Shown: positions 42,814-51,677 of the stretch, in pieces
Position numbering within the stretch: position 1 is the first letter of the stretch
Layout of the letters: each line of letters opens with the position of its first letter
Source: Leisingera sp. ANG59
GTDB taxonomy: Bacteria; Pseudomonadota; Alphaproteobacteria; Rhodobacterales; Rhodobacteraceae
Assembly: GCF_013317235.1 (NCBI RefSeq)
Contig: NZ_WLCM01000024.1
Coordinates: forward strand, 2,742-66,182
DNA length: 63,441 bases
Direction: 5' to 3'
Notes under the pieces: model-generated
Told to the model about the DNA's origin: nothing
What the model saw: the letters and a program-made list of their open reading frames with translations, nothing else
The model's database searches: none
Translations under genes and position numbers: made by a program

Positions 42814-42844
42814 CGTCCGGGGCCGTTTCGACTGGCAGGGCGTG

Positions 42845-42872
42845 TGAAAGGAAAAGCTGGCTTTGGGTCTGG
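42845..42872 (+). promoter_or_regulatory. Recurring leader motif, copy upstream of the DUF3768 gene
   Basis: TGAAAGGAAAAGCTGGCTTT followed by GGGTCTGG; 59 bases before the ATG. Best match to the consensus of the six copies. Confidence 0.5.
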
Positions 42873-42903
42873 TGGTTTCAACACATCCCGAAAGGACAGC
42901 CCC

Positions 42904-43293
42904 ATGAGCCATGCCGAACCCGCAGAGTATCCCCGACCGAACGCCACCGTCATCGCCGCCCATAACGATGCCTTCCGCAGGTTTGCCTGTTTGGGCATCG
43001 CTCCAGATCAGGCGATCCAGGGCCGCCTCGTCGTGACCCAGTCCCTGATCGAGGCCGGCGATGGCTTCGTGATGGAAGCCGTCCAGGCCACCGGTGCGTT
43101 CGATACATTCGAGCCCGACAATGACCCCGAAGGTTGGCACGATTTCGGGGCGGTGACGATCCGGGGCGAGACCGTGTTCTGGAAAGTGGATTTGTATGAA
43201 GCAGACTCCGACTTCCGCTACGGCGCCGAGGCGCCCGACAATCCAGAAACCACCATGCGCGTGCTGACCGTCATGATGGCGCACGACTGGTAG
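42904..43293 (+). CDS. DUF3768 family protein
   Basis: 129 aa. Typical DUF3768 layout: N-D-A-F-R-R near residue 20, then G-R-L-V-V-T-Q near 40, F-E-P-D-N-D-P-E-G-W-H-D-F-G near 68-81, the F-W-K-V-D-L-Y block near 92, and R-V-L-T-V-M-M-A near 118. A plasmid protein of unknown function, often near ParB-like and strawberry-notch genes. Single-gene unit with its own leader motif. Confidence 0.82.
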   Translation: MSHAEPAEYPRPNATVIAAHNDAFRRFACLGIAPDQAIQGRLVVTQSLIEAGDGFVMEAVQATGAFDTFEPDNDPEGWHDFGAVTIRGETVFWKVDLYEADSDFRYGAEAPDNPETTMRVLTVMMAHDW

Positions 43294-43325
43294 GGCAGGC
43301 CGCACCCCAACCTTCCATCACCGAC

Positions 43326-43364
43326 AGGCCCGCTGACCCTCCGAAAGGGAGAGCGGGCCTCTTG
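43326..43364 (+). terminator. Hairpin between the DUF3768 and ParB-like genes
   Basis: AGGCCCGCT (43326-43334) pairs with AGCGGGCCT (43352-43360), with an inner CCCT/AGGG pairing, and CTTGTCCT follows. The right arm overlaps another copy of the leader motif (43343-43370), so the structure may both end one transcript and begin the next. Confidence 0.5.
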
Positions 43365-43370
43365 TCCTGT
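43343..43370 (+). promoter_or_regulatory. Recurring leader motif, copy upstream of the ParB-like gene
   Basis: Begins GAAAGGGAGAGCGGGCCTCT and continues to the G-rich end of the consensus; about 100 bases before the ATG. Less exact than the copy at 42845. Confidence 0.4.
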
Positions 43371-43443
43371 TGGTTCCCGGATCCGGGGATCGGTCGCGCG
43401 AAGACCCGTGCGGCCCTCTCAAACACGTCGAGAAGGACATGTC

Positions 43444-45417
43444 ATGACTCAGTTGTTCAAACCCACCACCGTCGCCATCGGCGATCTTGTCGCCCATCCC
43501 GCGAACGTACGGACCAATTCCCCCGAGACCTACGCCTCCGAGAATATCGCGCATCTCAAGGCCAGCATCGCTGTTCTGGGCCTCCTGCAACCGCTGCTCG
43601 TCCAGAAGATTGACGGCAAGTTCGGGGTGCTCGCCGGTGGCCGTCGTCACGCGGCCCTGCTGGAACTTGTTGCGGACAAGACCGCCAAGGGCTTCACCAA
43701 CAGCACGAAGATCGATTGCCGCCTGGTCCCCGACGATTGTGATGTGACCAGCGCGCTCTCGCTCGCGGAAAACATCACCCAGGCCCCGATGAATGCGATC
43801 GACGAGTTCGAGGCCTTCGCCCGGATGATGGAGGTCGATGGCCAGACGCCGGAAACCATCGCCAAGACCTTCGGTATCACGGTCGCCGCTGTCAAAGGCC
43901 GGCTGCGCTACGGGCTCATCCATCCCGATATCCGCGCCGCGGCCCGCGCCAAATCGATCACGCTCGATACGATGAAGGCTTTCGCCGATCATCCCAGCCA
44001 GGAGGTGCAACGCGAGGTCTTCGAGGCGCTCACCAAGGAGGACAACTATGTCCAGGCCTACACCGTGCGCAATGCGCTCAAATCCCGCGGCGTGCAGGTC
44101 AGCGACGATATCGGGGCCTTCGTGCGCAAAGACTACGAGGCGCGCGGCGGTGCCATCGCGGCCGATCTGCTGGACGAGCATTCCGTGCTCGAGGATTCCG
44201 CGCTGGTCGAAACGATCCTGCTGGAGAAACTCGCCGCCGCCGCCGAAGAGGCGCGGGCAGAGATCGGCTTTGCCTGGGCGGATGCGGTCATCCAGTATGA
44301 CTATGCCGCCATGGCGGATTATGGCCGGGTCTATCCGGGTCCGGTCGAACCCGATGAGAAGGGTTCGAGGCGCGTCAACGAGATCACCGCCGAGCTTGAG
44401 AAACTCGAACACGAGATGGAGAACGAAGAGCTCGAGGATGAGGCGTATAATGAACTCTACGAACGCGTGGACGCACTGGAAGCCGAGGCACGGGATCTGC
44501 AGGAGGCCTATAGCAAAGAGGATCTTGCCCGTTCCGGCGTGATCGCGTCCTGGTCGCATGGCAAGATCTCCCTGCATGTCGGGATGGTTCGTCCTGAAGA
44601 CATGGCGGAGCGTTCTGGCAAAGGCACCGGTGCTCCGAGCGACAAGGGCGCCGCAGACGACGATGAGATCACCTATCCCGCCTCGCTGACTGAGGACCTG
44701 AAGACCGAGCGGGCGATGGCGCTCGGCGCGGCGATGGCGATGCATCCAGAGGCGACGCTCGATCTCACGCTCTTCAAGCTGGTTACGGATGTGCTGACCA
44801 GCGGTATGGGCGTCACCCAGGCGATCAAGGTCGATGCCCGCCAGGAATATCGCACCCACGCCAAGATGGACGAGATCGATGGCACTTCGCTCGAACAGGT
44901 TGCCGAGGCCCATGACGCGCTCGATCTCTCCTGGGCCGATGACGCGAAATCCCCCGCCGATCAGTTCGTCCTCTTCCGTGCCCTCGATGCGGGCGAGAAG
45001 GCGAAACTCGTGGCCTTTGCCACGGCGGCAACCACGCAATCCTGCTTCTCACGGGACCGGCAGCGCGACAGCCTGATGCACGATTTTGAGGTGGAGATCA
45101 TGCCGGACATCCGGGCGCATTGGACGCCGAACGCGGCGCTTTTCAACCGCTTCAAGAAGGCCTGGCTTCTGAAGATCCTCGGCGAGGAGCTGGGGCTCCC
45201 ACAAGAGGCGGTGACATTGGCCTCCTCGACCAAGAAGCAAGTCGTCGAATTCTGCGACAAGCTCTTTGCGGAGCCTTTCGCCACGCTGACGGAGGCGCAG
45301 CGCGCGGCGGTCGCGGCCTGGTGTCCGCCGATGATGCAGACGGCAGGTGTCGAGCCGGTTGATGCCAGCGAGGCCGAGACACCCGAAGACGAAACCGAGG
45401 TCGCAGAAGCGGCCTGA
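43444..45417 (+). CDS. Large ParB/Spo0J-family protein of the leading region
   Basis: 657 aa. ParB-type N-terminal domain: V-A-H-P-A-N-V-R-T near residues 14-22, L-A-G-G-R-R-H-A-A-L near 62-71 and A-L-S-L-A-E-N near 102-108; a helix-turn-helix follows (T-I-A-K-T-F-G-I-T-V-A-A-V near 140). The remaining 450 residues are acidic and helical, including a charged coil near 325-360. Such long ParB-like proteins occur on conjugative plasmids apart from the partition operon, and some act as nucleases. It is not the partner of RepA here, since repB fills that role. Function at the entry stage is inferred. Confidence 0.85.
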   Translation: MTQLFKPTTVAIGDLVAHPANVRTNSPETYASENIAHLKASIAVLGLLQPLLVQKIDGKFGVLAGGRRHAALLELVADKTAKGFTNSTKIDCRLVPDDCDVTSALSLAENITQAPMNAIDEFEAFARMMEVDGQTPETIAKTFGITVAAVKGRLRYGLIHPDIRAAARAKSITLDTMKAFADHPSQEVQREVFEALTKEDNYVQAYTVRNALKSRGVQVSDDIGAFVRKDYEARGGAIAADLLDEHSVLEDSALVETILLEKLAAAAEEARAEIGFAWADAVIQYDYAAMADYGRVYPGPVEPDEKGSRRVNEITAELEKLEHEMENEELEDEAYNELYERVDALEAEARDLQEAYSKEDLARSGVIASWSHGKISLHVGMVRPEDMAERSGKGTGAPSDKGAADDDEITYPASLTEDLKTERAMALGAAMAMHPEATLDLTLFKLVTDVLTSGMGVTQAIKVDARQEYRTHAKMDEIDGTSLEQVAEAHDALDLSWADDAKSPADQFVLFRALDAGEKAKLVAFATAATTQSCFSRDRQRDSLMHDFEVEIMPDIRAHWTPNAALFNRFKKAWLLKILGEELGLPQEAVTLASSTKKQVVEFCDKLFAEPFATLTEAQRAAVAAWCPPMMQTAGVEPVDASEAETPEDETEVAEAA

Positions 45418-45487
45418 TCGAGCAGGCGGCCCGCTCGGCATGTCCGGCGCGGGTCGCCCCCTTCCCTCCATCTTACAGGTAAATCCC

Positions 45488-46081
45488 ATGTCCCTTCTTA
45501 GCTTCACTGCGGCGAGCGTCGCGGCGCAGATCGCGCATGCGCGCGGCTGCTCCACCTTCCTTCCCAACTGGAACGGGCCGGTGGGCAAACCCGCCCTGAT
45601 CCTGATCGTCGGCACTGGTGTGCATCTGCGCTCCAATGGCATCGACGGTTCGACCACGCGGATCGTCACCACCGAACGCGCCGATCCCACATATGCCTTC
45701 GCCAAGGGCATCAACCCGTTCCGCGATCCGGATTGGATGGCGGCGCGGCAGGCGGCGTTTCGCGATCTGACGGGCCAGTTCTACACCGACATTCTCGATG
45801 ACGTGCAGATGCTGATCGACCGCGGTCACGACACTATCCGGCTGGCAACCGATGGCCACACGATCTGCGTTTTCCTGCGCCGCGCCGCTGACTACCTGAT
45901 CGGCGGCACCTACGACGTGCCCTCCGGTCTCGGCGGGACGTTCCGGGTGATCCTGAAGGACGCCACCGACACCCACGCCCTCGTGCAGAATAGCGGCAAT
46001 TGCGAGGATTTCGACGATATGCTGCCTTACCGCGTGCCGCTCGATGCGCTCATCGAAATCGATGACCGGAGGGCGGCATAG
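45488..46081 (+). CDS. Protein of unknown function
   Basis: 197 aa from the ATG at 45488. Mixed alpha/beta, no signal peptide or membrane helix. Near the start L-I-L-I-V-G-T-G-V-H is a beta-turn glycine segment, then F-A-K-G-I-N-P-F-R-D-P and a hydrophobic T-I-R-L-A-T-D-G-H-T. I do not recognise the family. Its stop overlaps the next GTG (TAGTG), so both are translated together. It belongs to the plus-strand leading-region series. Confidence 0.7.
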   Translation: MSLLSFTAASVAAQIAHARGCSTFLPNWNGPVGKPALILIVGTGVHLRSNGIDGSTTRIVTTERADPTYAFAKGINPFRDPDWMAARQAAFRDLTGQFYTDILDDVQMLIDRGHDTIRLATDGHTICVFLRRAADYLIGGTYDVPSGLGGTFRVILKDATDTHALVQNSGNCEDFDDMLPYRVPLDALIEIDDRRAA

Positions 46082-46737
46082 TGGGTTGGCTCTTCTACAC
46101 CGACCGCCGCGTCAAAACCTACGCGGAGGAGAAGGCAGAAATCGCCCGGCTCTGCACCTTCGAGACGGATACCCGCAAGACATTGTTGCTCAAGGCCTGC
46201 AAGGTCGGCTCGACCTGGTATGCAGCTTTGAGGCTCACCAACATCGATGGCGGGCCGGTTGAAGACAGAACCTACGTGACCGATGCCGACGGGTCGATCA
46301 CCTTCGGCGCCGTCTTCCTCACCCGCTATGACGAGGGCTGCTGGGGCTACAAGGACATGGAGGAGAGCGTCGGCCCGGTCGAGTCCCGCGCGCCGCTCAG
46401 CCTTCTGGTGTTGCTCTCCGAGTTGAAGGATCCCGACAGCTATGCCCATGCTTGGCGTCAGCGCTGCCGCGATTGGGCGGCAATCCCGGACTACGACGAG
46501 GGTGACAAGATCAAACTGGCCGCACCGGTAACGCTGACCGATGGCAGCACCTGCCAGATCGTGACCGCCACCCATTACCGGCGCGGAGGGCAAAAGCGTC
46601 GCTGCTACCGCATCGAGGAGACAGGCGACCTCGTGCGTCTGTCGAAAGCCTCGCTCGCCGGGTCCGAACTCCTCAGCTCGGCGAAGAGTGCGGCGAGTCC
46701 GGTTCTGGCCGAATTTTTCGCCGGGAAGGGGTCCTGA
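46081..46737 (+). CDS. DUF6927-like protein
   Basis: 218 aa from a GTG that overlaps the preceding stop by one base. It begins M-G-W-L-F-Y, typical of what I recall as DUF6927, and is followed by a beta-rich region with Y-A-A-L-R-L and E-G-C-W-G-Y-K-D-M-E-E near residue 90. The C-terminal part has R-R-G-G-Q-K-R-R-C-Y-R, a basic strand. Function unknown. Partner of the 197-aa protein. Confidence 0.65.
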   Translation: MGWLFYTDRRVKTYAEEKAEIARLCTFETDTRKTLLLKACKVGSTWYAALRLTNIDGGPVEDRTYVTDADGSITFGAVFLTRYDEGCWGYKDMEESVGPVESRAPLSLLVLLSELKDPDSYAHAWRQRCRDWAAIPDYDEGDKIKLAAPVTLTDGSTCQIVTATHYRRGGQKRRCYRIEETGDLVRLSKASLAGSELLSSAKSAASPVLAEFFAGKGS

Positions 46738-46769
46738 CCGCCGGCAGCGACGTCATCTGTCCGGCCTTG

Positions 46770-46810
46770 AGCCGCCTCCGCGCGTTTGAAAGCGCAGAGG
46801 CGGCTTTCTG
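46770..46810 (+). terminator. Hairpin upstream of the strawberry-notch gene
   Basis: AGCCGCCTC (46770-46778) pairs with GAGGCGGCT (46797-46805), followed by TTCTGTCCT. It ends the DUF6927 transcript; its right half overlaps a leader-motif copy. Confidence 0.5.
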
Positions 46811-46815
46811 TCCTG
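46787..46815 (+). promoter_or_regulatory. Recurring leader motif, copy upstream of the strawberry-notch gene
   Basis: TGAAAGCGCAGAGGCGGCTT followed by TCTGTCCTG, 63 bases before the ATG. The GAAAG arm and GCTTTC arm are complementary here. Confidence 0.4.
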
Positions 46816-46849
46816 TCGGACCCACAACCTGACTCAAAGGACAGACGAT

Positions 46850-49800
46850 ATGGACAACCGAAGCCTGGCACTCGCACGCGATTTCCCATCGAAACCTCAC
46901 CTTCTGCAGGCCATTCGCCTGATCGGCAGCGAGATTGAGAAGCAACCGCTCAAGAGCTCATCGCTCGCCCGGATCATGCGCGAGACCTTCGGCGGTAGCG
47001 ATGCCGGCGGCGCGTGGTCCTGGCGCATGGCCTATGACCTGATGCAGGCCGCGACGGTGACGACGATCATGCGAGACAGCGGTTCGGACGTGCTCGCGAC
47101 GGCCAGATTGCTCGCCACGCGGCTCCTGACGGAGACCCGGCGCTCCGAGCAACAGATTCGCCTGCAACAGTTCTCGACGCCGCTGCCCTTTGCGGCACTG
47201 GCAATACGCGCAGCCGCCATTCGCCCCGGCAAAACCGTCCTCGAACCCTCGGCCGGGACCGGCGCATTGGCCGGTTTTGCAGTTTGCGCAGGCGGCAAAC
47301 CGATGCTCAACGAGATCGATCCCTTCCGCCGGGCGCTTCTCGAGGCGGTGTTTGGCAGCGAGGTGACCGATTTCGACGCCGAGCATATCGACGATCTGCT
47401 GGCGGTGCCCGAGCTTCCCGGCGTCATCGTGATGAATCCGCCCTTCGCCTCTTCGGTCGACCGCTCGCGGGACAGGCATATCGCGGCGAAACATCTAATC
47501 TCGGCGGCCAAGCGCCTCGCGCCGGACGGGCGTCTCGTGGCGATCATGCCGATGGGCTTCACGCCGGAACGGGACGCGGCCCATTGGGCACGGGCCTCGG
47601 CCATCGCGAAGCCGCGCCTTGCGCTCACTATCCCGGGCCATGTTTACGCCAAGCTCGGCACCACCGTCGAAACCCAGCTCATGGTCTTCGACAAGGTGCA
47701 GGAGGACGTCGAGTTTGTACGCCCCGCTGTCGACGATTTGGATGCGGCGCGGCAAATCGTCGATGACATCGCCGCGGCTCGATCAATCACCCCTCTTGTC
47801 CAGACCACTGCGCAGGTGCTGCGTGGGTCGCGCCGAGTCGGTGTCCCGATTGCACGTAAGCGCCCAATCGCCCAGGCGGCGTCTGCCAAACCCAAATCGC
47901 ATGCCGCCATCCCGCTGGCCTTCACCTGCCTCGACACGCCCCGCGAAAACACGCCCGTTTCGGACATCTATGCCCGCTACCGCCCGCAGCGGATCGAGAT
48001 CACGGGGGCCCAGGAACATCCCACGCCGCTCGTCGAGAGTATTGCCATGGCCTCGGTCGCGCCCCCGGTTCCGTCGAATGAAGCCGCCTCAGACCTGAGG
48101 CTGCCCGGTCGCCTGATCGAGGGGGGTCATCTCTCCGAGGCCCAGCTTGAGACCATCCTCATGGCAAACGACGCCCACGGGCGCGACCTGCCGGGGCGGT
48201 TCACGATCGATGAGGACCAGACCCGGATGACCCGTGCGGACGATGATCCGGAGGCGCGCGCCTATCGCCTCGGCTATTTCCTCGGCGATGGCACCGGCTG
48301 CGGCAAGGGCCGCGAATGCGCGGGGCTCATCCTGGTCAATTGGCTCGCGGGTCGTCGCAAGGCGGTCTGGATCTCCAAATCCGCCACGCTCATCGAGGAC
48401 GCGATCCGCGACTGGACCGATCTCGGCGGCTCGCCCGCCGACATCCAGCCGCTCTCCAAATGGAAGCCTGACCAGCCTATCTCCATGGGCGATGGCATCC
48501 TTTTTGTGACCTACGCGACACTCCGGTCCGCAGGCAAATGCGGCACGACCCGGTTGAGCCAGGTTCTGGGCTGGATGGGCGAGGGGTTCGACGGGGTACT
48601 GGCCTTCGACGAGGCCCATGCAATGCAGAACGCGGCCGGGTCCGACGAGGGCAGGGGCGTCAAGCCCTCCCAACAGGGTCTCGCCGGGCTGCGCCTGCAA
48701 CTTGCTGCGCCCCGGGCGCGGGTCTTCTACGTCTCGGCGACCGGCGCCACCAGCGTGCAGAACCTGGCCTATGCTTCACGCCTCGGGCTCTGGGGGCAGG
48801 GGCCCGAATATCCCTTCCCGAGCCGGGAGAGTTTCGTCTCGGCGATGGAGGCCGGAGGCGTTGCCGCGATGGAAGTCGTGGCGCGCGACCTCAAAACGCT
48901 CGGCTTCTACACCGCGCGAGCACTCAGCTTCGACGGCGTGGAATACGACGTGCTCGAACATGCTCTCACACCCGCCCAGATCGAGATCTACGATGCCTAT
49001 GCCGGGGCCTTCCGGACGATCCATCACAATCTCGAAGCGGCGCTGACCGCGACCGGTGTCAACGATGCCTCCGGCCAGGCCAACGCCTCCGCCGCCAAGG
49101 CCTCGGCCAAGTCCCGTTTCGAAAGCACCAAGCAACGCTTCTTCAACCACCTTCTGATGGGCATGAAAGCCCCGACCGTCATCCGTGCCATTGAAGATGA
49201 TTTGGCCGAGGGATTCGTCTGCGTCATCCAGGTGGTCTCGACGGGCGAGAGCCTGTTGAAACGCCGGCTCGAGGCCATGGAGCCCGAAGACGAGCTCGTG
49301 GAAGGTGCACTCACGCCCCGCGACTACGTCTTGAGTTACCTCGAACAGGCCTTCCCGATCCATGCCCAGAAGCTCGTGGAGATCGACGGAAACATGGTGG
49401 CCGAGCCGCTGCGGGATGCGAACGGTGCCCTGGTCGTCTCGCGCGAGGCCGAGGCCTTGCGCGATGCGGCGATGATGGAGCTGATGGCGCTTGCGCCTAT
49501 TCCCGCCGCGCTCGACCAGATCCTTTGGGCCTTCGGCGATGAGGCCGTGGCCGAAGTAACCGGGCGCTCCATTCGACCCCTGAAATCCAGCGACGGGGCC
49601 CTGTTTATCGAAAAGCGCAGCGCCAACAGCAATTCCTCGGAAACCCGGGCCTTCATGGATGGCGAGAAGGATATCCTGATCTTCTCCGATGCGGGCGGAA
49701 CCGGCCGGTCCTATCACGCCGCAAAGACGGCGAAGAACCAGAAGCGGCGGCGGCACTATCTGCTGGAGCCCGGTTGGCGGGCCGATGCCGCGATCCAGGG

Positions 49801-51109
49801 GCTCGGCCGCACACATCGTTCGGCTCAAGTGTCAGCGCCCTTCTTCCGGGTCTGCACCTCGGATGTGCATGGCGAGAAGCGCTTCACCTCCACGATCGCC
49901 CGGCGGCTCGATCAGCTGGGGGCGCTCACCAAGGGCCAGCGCGAGACCGGCTCCCAGGGCATGTTCCGCGAGGAGGACAATCTCGAAAGCCCGATCGCCC
50001 GGGCCGCGCTCCGAGGCTACTATGCCGATCTCGCCGCCGGACGCGCCACGGCGATGAGTTACGAGCGCTTCACCGACTGGACCGCGCTCCGGCTCATCGA
50101 CCAGGACGGTGTGCTCCTGGAAGAGTTGCCGCCGATTCAGCGCTTCCTGAACCGGGTGCTGGCGCTGCCCATTCACATGCAGAACGCGCTCTTTGCCGAG
50201 TTCATGAGCCGGATCGCCGACCAGACCGAACGGGCGCGGGCCGCAGGCACGCTCGATCTCGGCGTCGAGACGTTGCGTGGCGAGAGGATCGAACAGGTCT
50301 CGGCGGAAGACCTCTGGACCTGTCCGCGCTCCGGGGCGGTGACGCGCATCATCGGGCTCGAGGTGACGGACCCCGTCCATGTGTTCTCTGCAGAAGAGGC
50401 TTTGGATCGGAACCCCGACAAACTGACCATGATCAACCGCGCTTCGGGTCGCGTGGCGCTCATCTCCTCCCGCCCGATGCAGATGTATGACGAGGAAATC
50501 GTCACGCTCATGCGCAAGGTGACCCGGCCGAGCGGGTCCACCTATGTCGAGAAAGGGAAGTTCCAGGCTTCCGCCTGGGAAGAGATCGAGCCGTCCGAGT
50601 TCCGCCGCCTCTGGGACGAGGAGGCCAACAGCCTGCCGAAGGTGACGACGACGAAGCTTTACCTGCTGACCGGGCTGCTGCTGCCGATCTGGAAGGACAT
50701 CCCCTCGGGCAACGAGCGCATTTACCGCGTCACGCCGGAGGGGCAGGCAAGCATGATCGGCCGGACCGTCAGCGAGGACGGCGCCGCAGCACTGCGAGCC
50801 CGCTTCATGGCCGGTACCCCGAAAACCCCGCAGGAGATGCTGACGGCGGCACTCGGGTCCACCACCCCGGTCAATCTGGGCCGCGGGCTGAGCCTCACCC
50901 GCCGCCGGGTTGCAGGGGCAGCCCGTCTTGAGATCGACGGCGCGGACAAGGGTGCCATCGAGGGTCTGAAGGCGGTCGGGTGTTTCACGGAGATCATCGC
51001 CTTCCAGCTCCGGGTCTTCGTGCCGCACGGGGAGGGCGTCGATACCGCCGCCATCCTGGCCCGGATCGTGGGGGAAGGGTCTCAAACGGCGGCGGAGCGA
51101 GCCGCCTGA
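46850..51109 (+). CDS. Methylase-helicase fusion of the strawberry-notch family
   Basis: 1419 aa. The N-terminal part has an AdoMet-binding motif (V-L-E-P-S-A-G-T-G-A-L, about residue 130) and N-P-P-F near 196, as in N6-adenine methylases. A superfamily 2 helicase follows: G-D-G-T-G-C-G-K-G near 478 as Walker A, A-F-D-E-A-H near 583 as DEAH box, and G-L-G-R-T-H-R-S near 985 as motif VI. The C-terminal region is shared with the partial paralogue at the left edge. Strawberry-notch proteins with an N-terminal methylase are common on alphaproteobacterial plasmids; modifying and remodelling incoming plasmid DNA is plausible. Confidence 0.88.
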   Translation: MDNRSLALARDFPSKPHLLQAIRLIGSEIEKQPLKSSSLARIMRETFGGSDAGGAWSWRMAYDLMQAATVTTIMRDSGSDVLATARLLATRLLTETRRSEQQIRLQQFSTPLPFAALAIRAAAIRPGKTVLEPSAGTGALAGFAVCAGGKPMLNEIDPFRRALLEAVFGSEVTDFDAEHIDDLLAVPELPGVIVMNPPFASSVDRSRDRHIAAKHLISAAKRLAPDGRLVAIMPMGFTPERDAAHWARASAIAKPRLALTIPGHVYAKLGTTVETQLMVFDKVQEDVEFVRPAVDDLDAARQIVDDIAAARSITPLVQTTAQVLRGSRRVGVPIARKRPIAQAASAKPKSHAAIPLAFTCLDTPRENTPVSDIYARYRPQRIEITGAQEHPTPLVESIAMASVAPPVPSNEAASDLRLPGRLIEGGHLSEAQLETILMANDAHGRDLPGRFTIDEDQTRMTRADDDPEARAYRLGYFLGDGTGCGKGRECAGLILVNWLAGRRKAVWISKSATLIEDAIRDWTDLGGSPADIQPLSKWKPDQPISMGDGILFVTYATLRSAGKCGTTRLSQVLGWMGEGFDGVLAFDEAHAMQNAAGSDEGRGVKPSQQGLAGLRLQLAAPRARVFYVSATGATSVQNLAYASRLGLWGQGPEYPFPSRESFVSAMEAGGVAAMEVVARDLKTLGFYTARALSFDGVEYDVLEHALTPAQIEIYDAYAGAFRTIHHNLEAALTATGVNDASGQANASAAKASAKSRFESTKQRFFNHLLMGMKAPTVIRAIEDDLAEGFVCVIQVVSTGESLLKRRLEAMEPEDELVEGALTPRDYVLSYLEQAFPIHAQKLVEIDGNMVAEPLRDANGALVVSREAEALRDAAMMELMALAPIPAALDQILWAFGDEAVAEVTGRSIRPLKSSDGALFIEKRSANSNSSETRAFMDGEKDILIFSDAGGTGRSYHAAKTAKNQKRRRHYLLEPGWRADAAIQGLGRTHRSAQVSAPFFRVCTSDVHGEKRFTSTIARRLDQLGALTKGQRETGSQGMFREEDNLESPIARAALRGYYADLAAGRATAMSYERFTDWTALRLIDQDGVLLEELPPIQRFLNRVLALPIHMQNALFAEFMSRIADQTERARAAGTLDLGVETLRGERIEQVSAEDLWTCPRSGAVTRIIGLEVTDPVHVFSAEEALDRNPDKLTMINRASGRVALISSRPMQMYDEEIVTLMRKVTRPSGSTYVEKGKFQASAWEEIEPSEFRRLWDEEANSLPKVTTTKLYLLTGLLLPIWKDIPSGNERIYRVTPEGQASMIGRTVSEDGAAALRARFMAGTPKTPQEMLTAALGSTTPVNLGRGLSLTRRRVAGAARLEIDGADKGAIEGLKAVGCFTEIIAFQLRVFVPHGEGVDTAAILARIVGEGSQTAAERAA

Positions 51110-51134
51110 AAGGGAAAGTGGGCCTTGGGTCAGG
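51107..51134 (+). promoter_or_regulatory. Recurring leader motif, copy overlapping the strawberry-notch stop codon
   Basis: TGAAAGGGAAAGTGGGCCTT then GGGTCAGG. The first TGA is the stop codon of the upstream gene. The ATG of the next gene is 130 bases on; a G/C-rich hairpin-prone stretch lies between. Confidence 0.5.
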
Positions 51135-51236
51135 GGGAACGCGCAAGGGTGCTTTGCTCCCTCGCGTTCCGCCGCCGTGGCGGGTCTCTGGACCCCCCGG
51201 CGCTTTCCCCCAATCCCAGACAAGAGGACGAGACCC

Positions 51237-51623
51237 ATGACCAACTCCGAGACCACCTTTGCCGAGACGATGGCAAAATGGCAGGCCGAGCGCGAAGCCG
51301 CCAACAAGGCCGCCCGAAACGAGCTGCTCCCGCAATTGCGAGGCCTCGGCATCACCGAGGTCACCGCCGAATACGAGGGCTACGGCGATTCCGGGAATAT
51401 CGAAGACGTGACGGTGCAGCCGGTCGGCATTGCGCTCCCCGACGATCTCTCCACGAAGCTCGGCGACTTCGCCTGGTCCGTCGCCTATCACCAGCATCCG
51501 GGGTTCGAGAACAACGAGGGCGGCTATGGCACGCTGACCTGGGATGTCACCGCCGACAGCATGGCGCTGGATCATGCCGACCGATATGTCGAGTGCTCCT
51601 ACAGCCGTGACGAGGGGCTGTGA
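51237..51623 (+). CDS. DUF6878 family protein
   Basis: 128 aa from the ATG at 51237. Starts with a charged helix (A-K-W-Q-A-E-R-E-A-A-N-K near residue 13), then L-R-G-L-G-I-T-E-V-T-A-E-Y-E-G-Y-G-D-S-G near 34, and ends with H-P-G-F-E-N-N-E-G-G-Y-G and W-D-V near 95-107. I recall this pattern as DUF6878, a plasmid protein of unknown function. The following gene, now split by an insertion element, begins two bases after its stop. Confidence 0.75.
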   Translation: MTNSETTFAETMAKWQAEREAANKAARNELLPQLRGLGITEVTAEYEGYGDSGNIEDVTVQPVGIALPDDLSTKLGDFAWSVAYHQHPGFENNEGGYGTLTWDVTADSMALDHADRYVECSYSRDEGL

Positions 51624-51677
51624 CATGGCCCATCCCTGAACCGCCCCGGGTTTACCGGAGAGTTTCTGATTCAATGA

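Noticed and set aside
41779-43305. 508-codon minus-strand frame opposite ardC and the DUF3768 gene
   Set aside because: It spans two recognised plus-strand genes and their gap, and its composition is arginine/histidine-rich as in shadow frames.
43318-45039. 573-codon minus-strand frame opposite the ParB-like gene
   Set aside because: Antisense shadow; the plus strand has ParB motifs, a proper start and no competing evidence.
49832-51364. 510-codon minus-strand frame opposite the strawberry-notch C-terminus
   Set aside because: Antisense shadow of a conserved protein.
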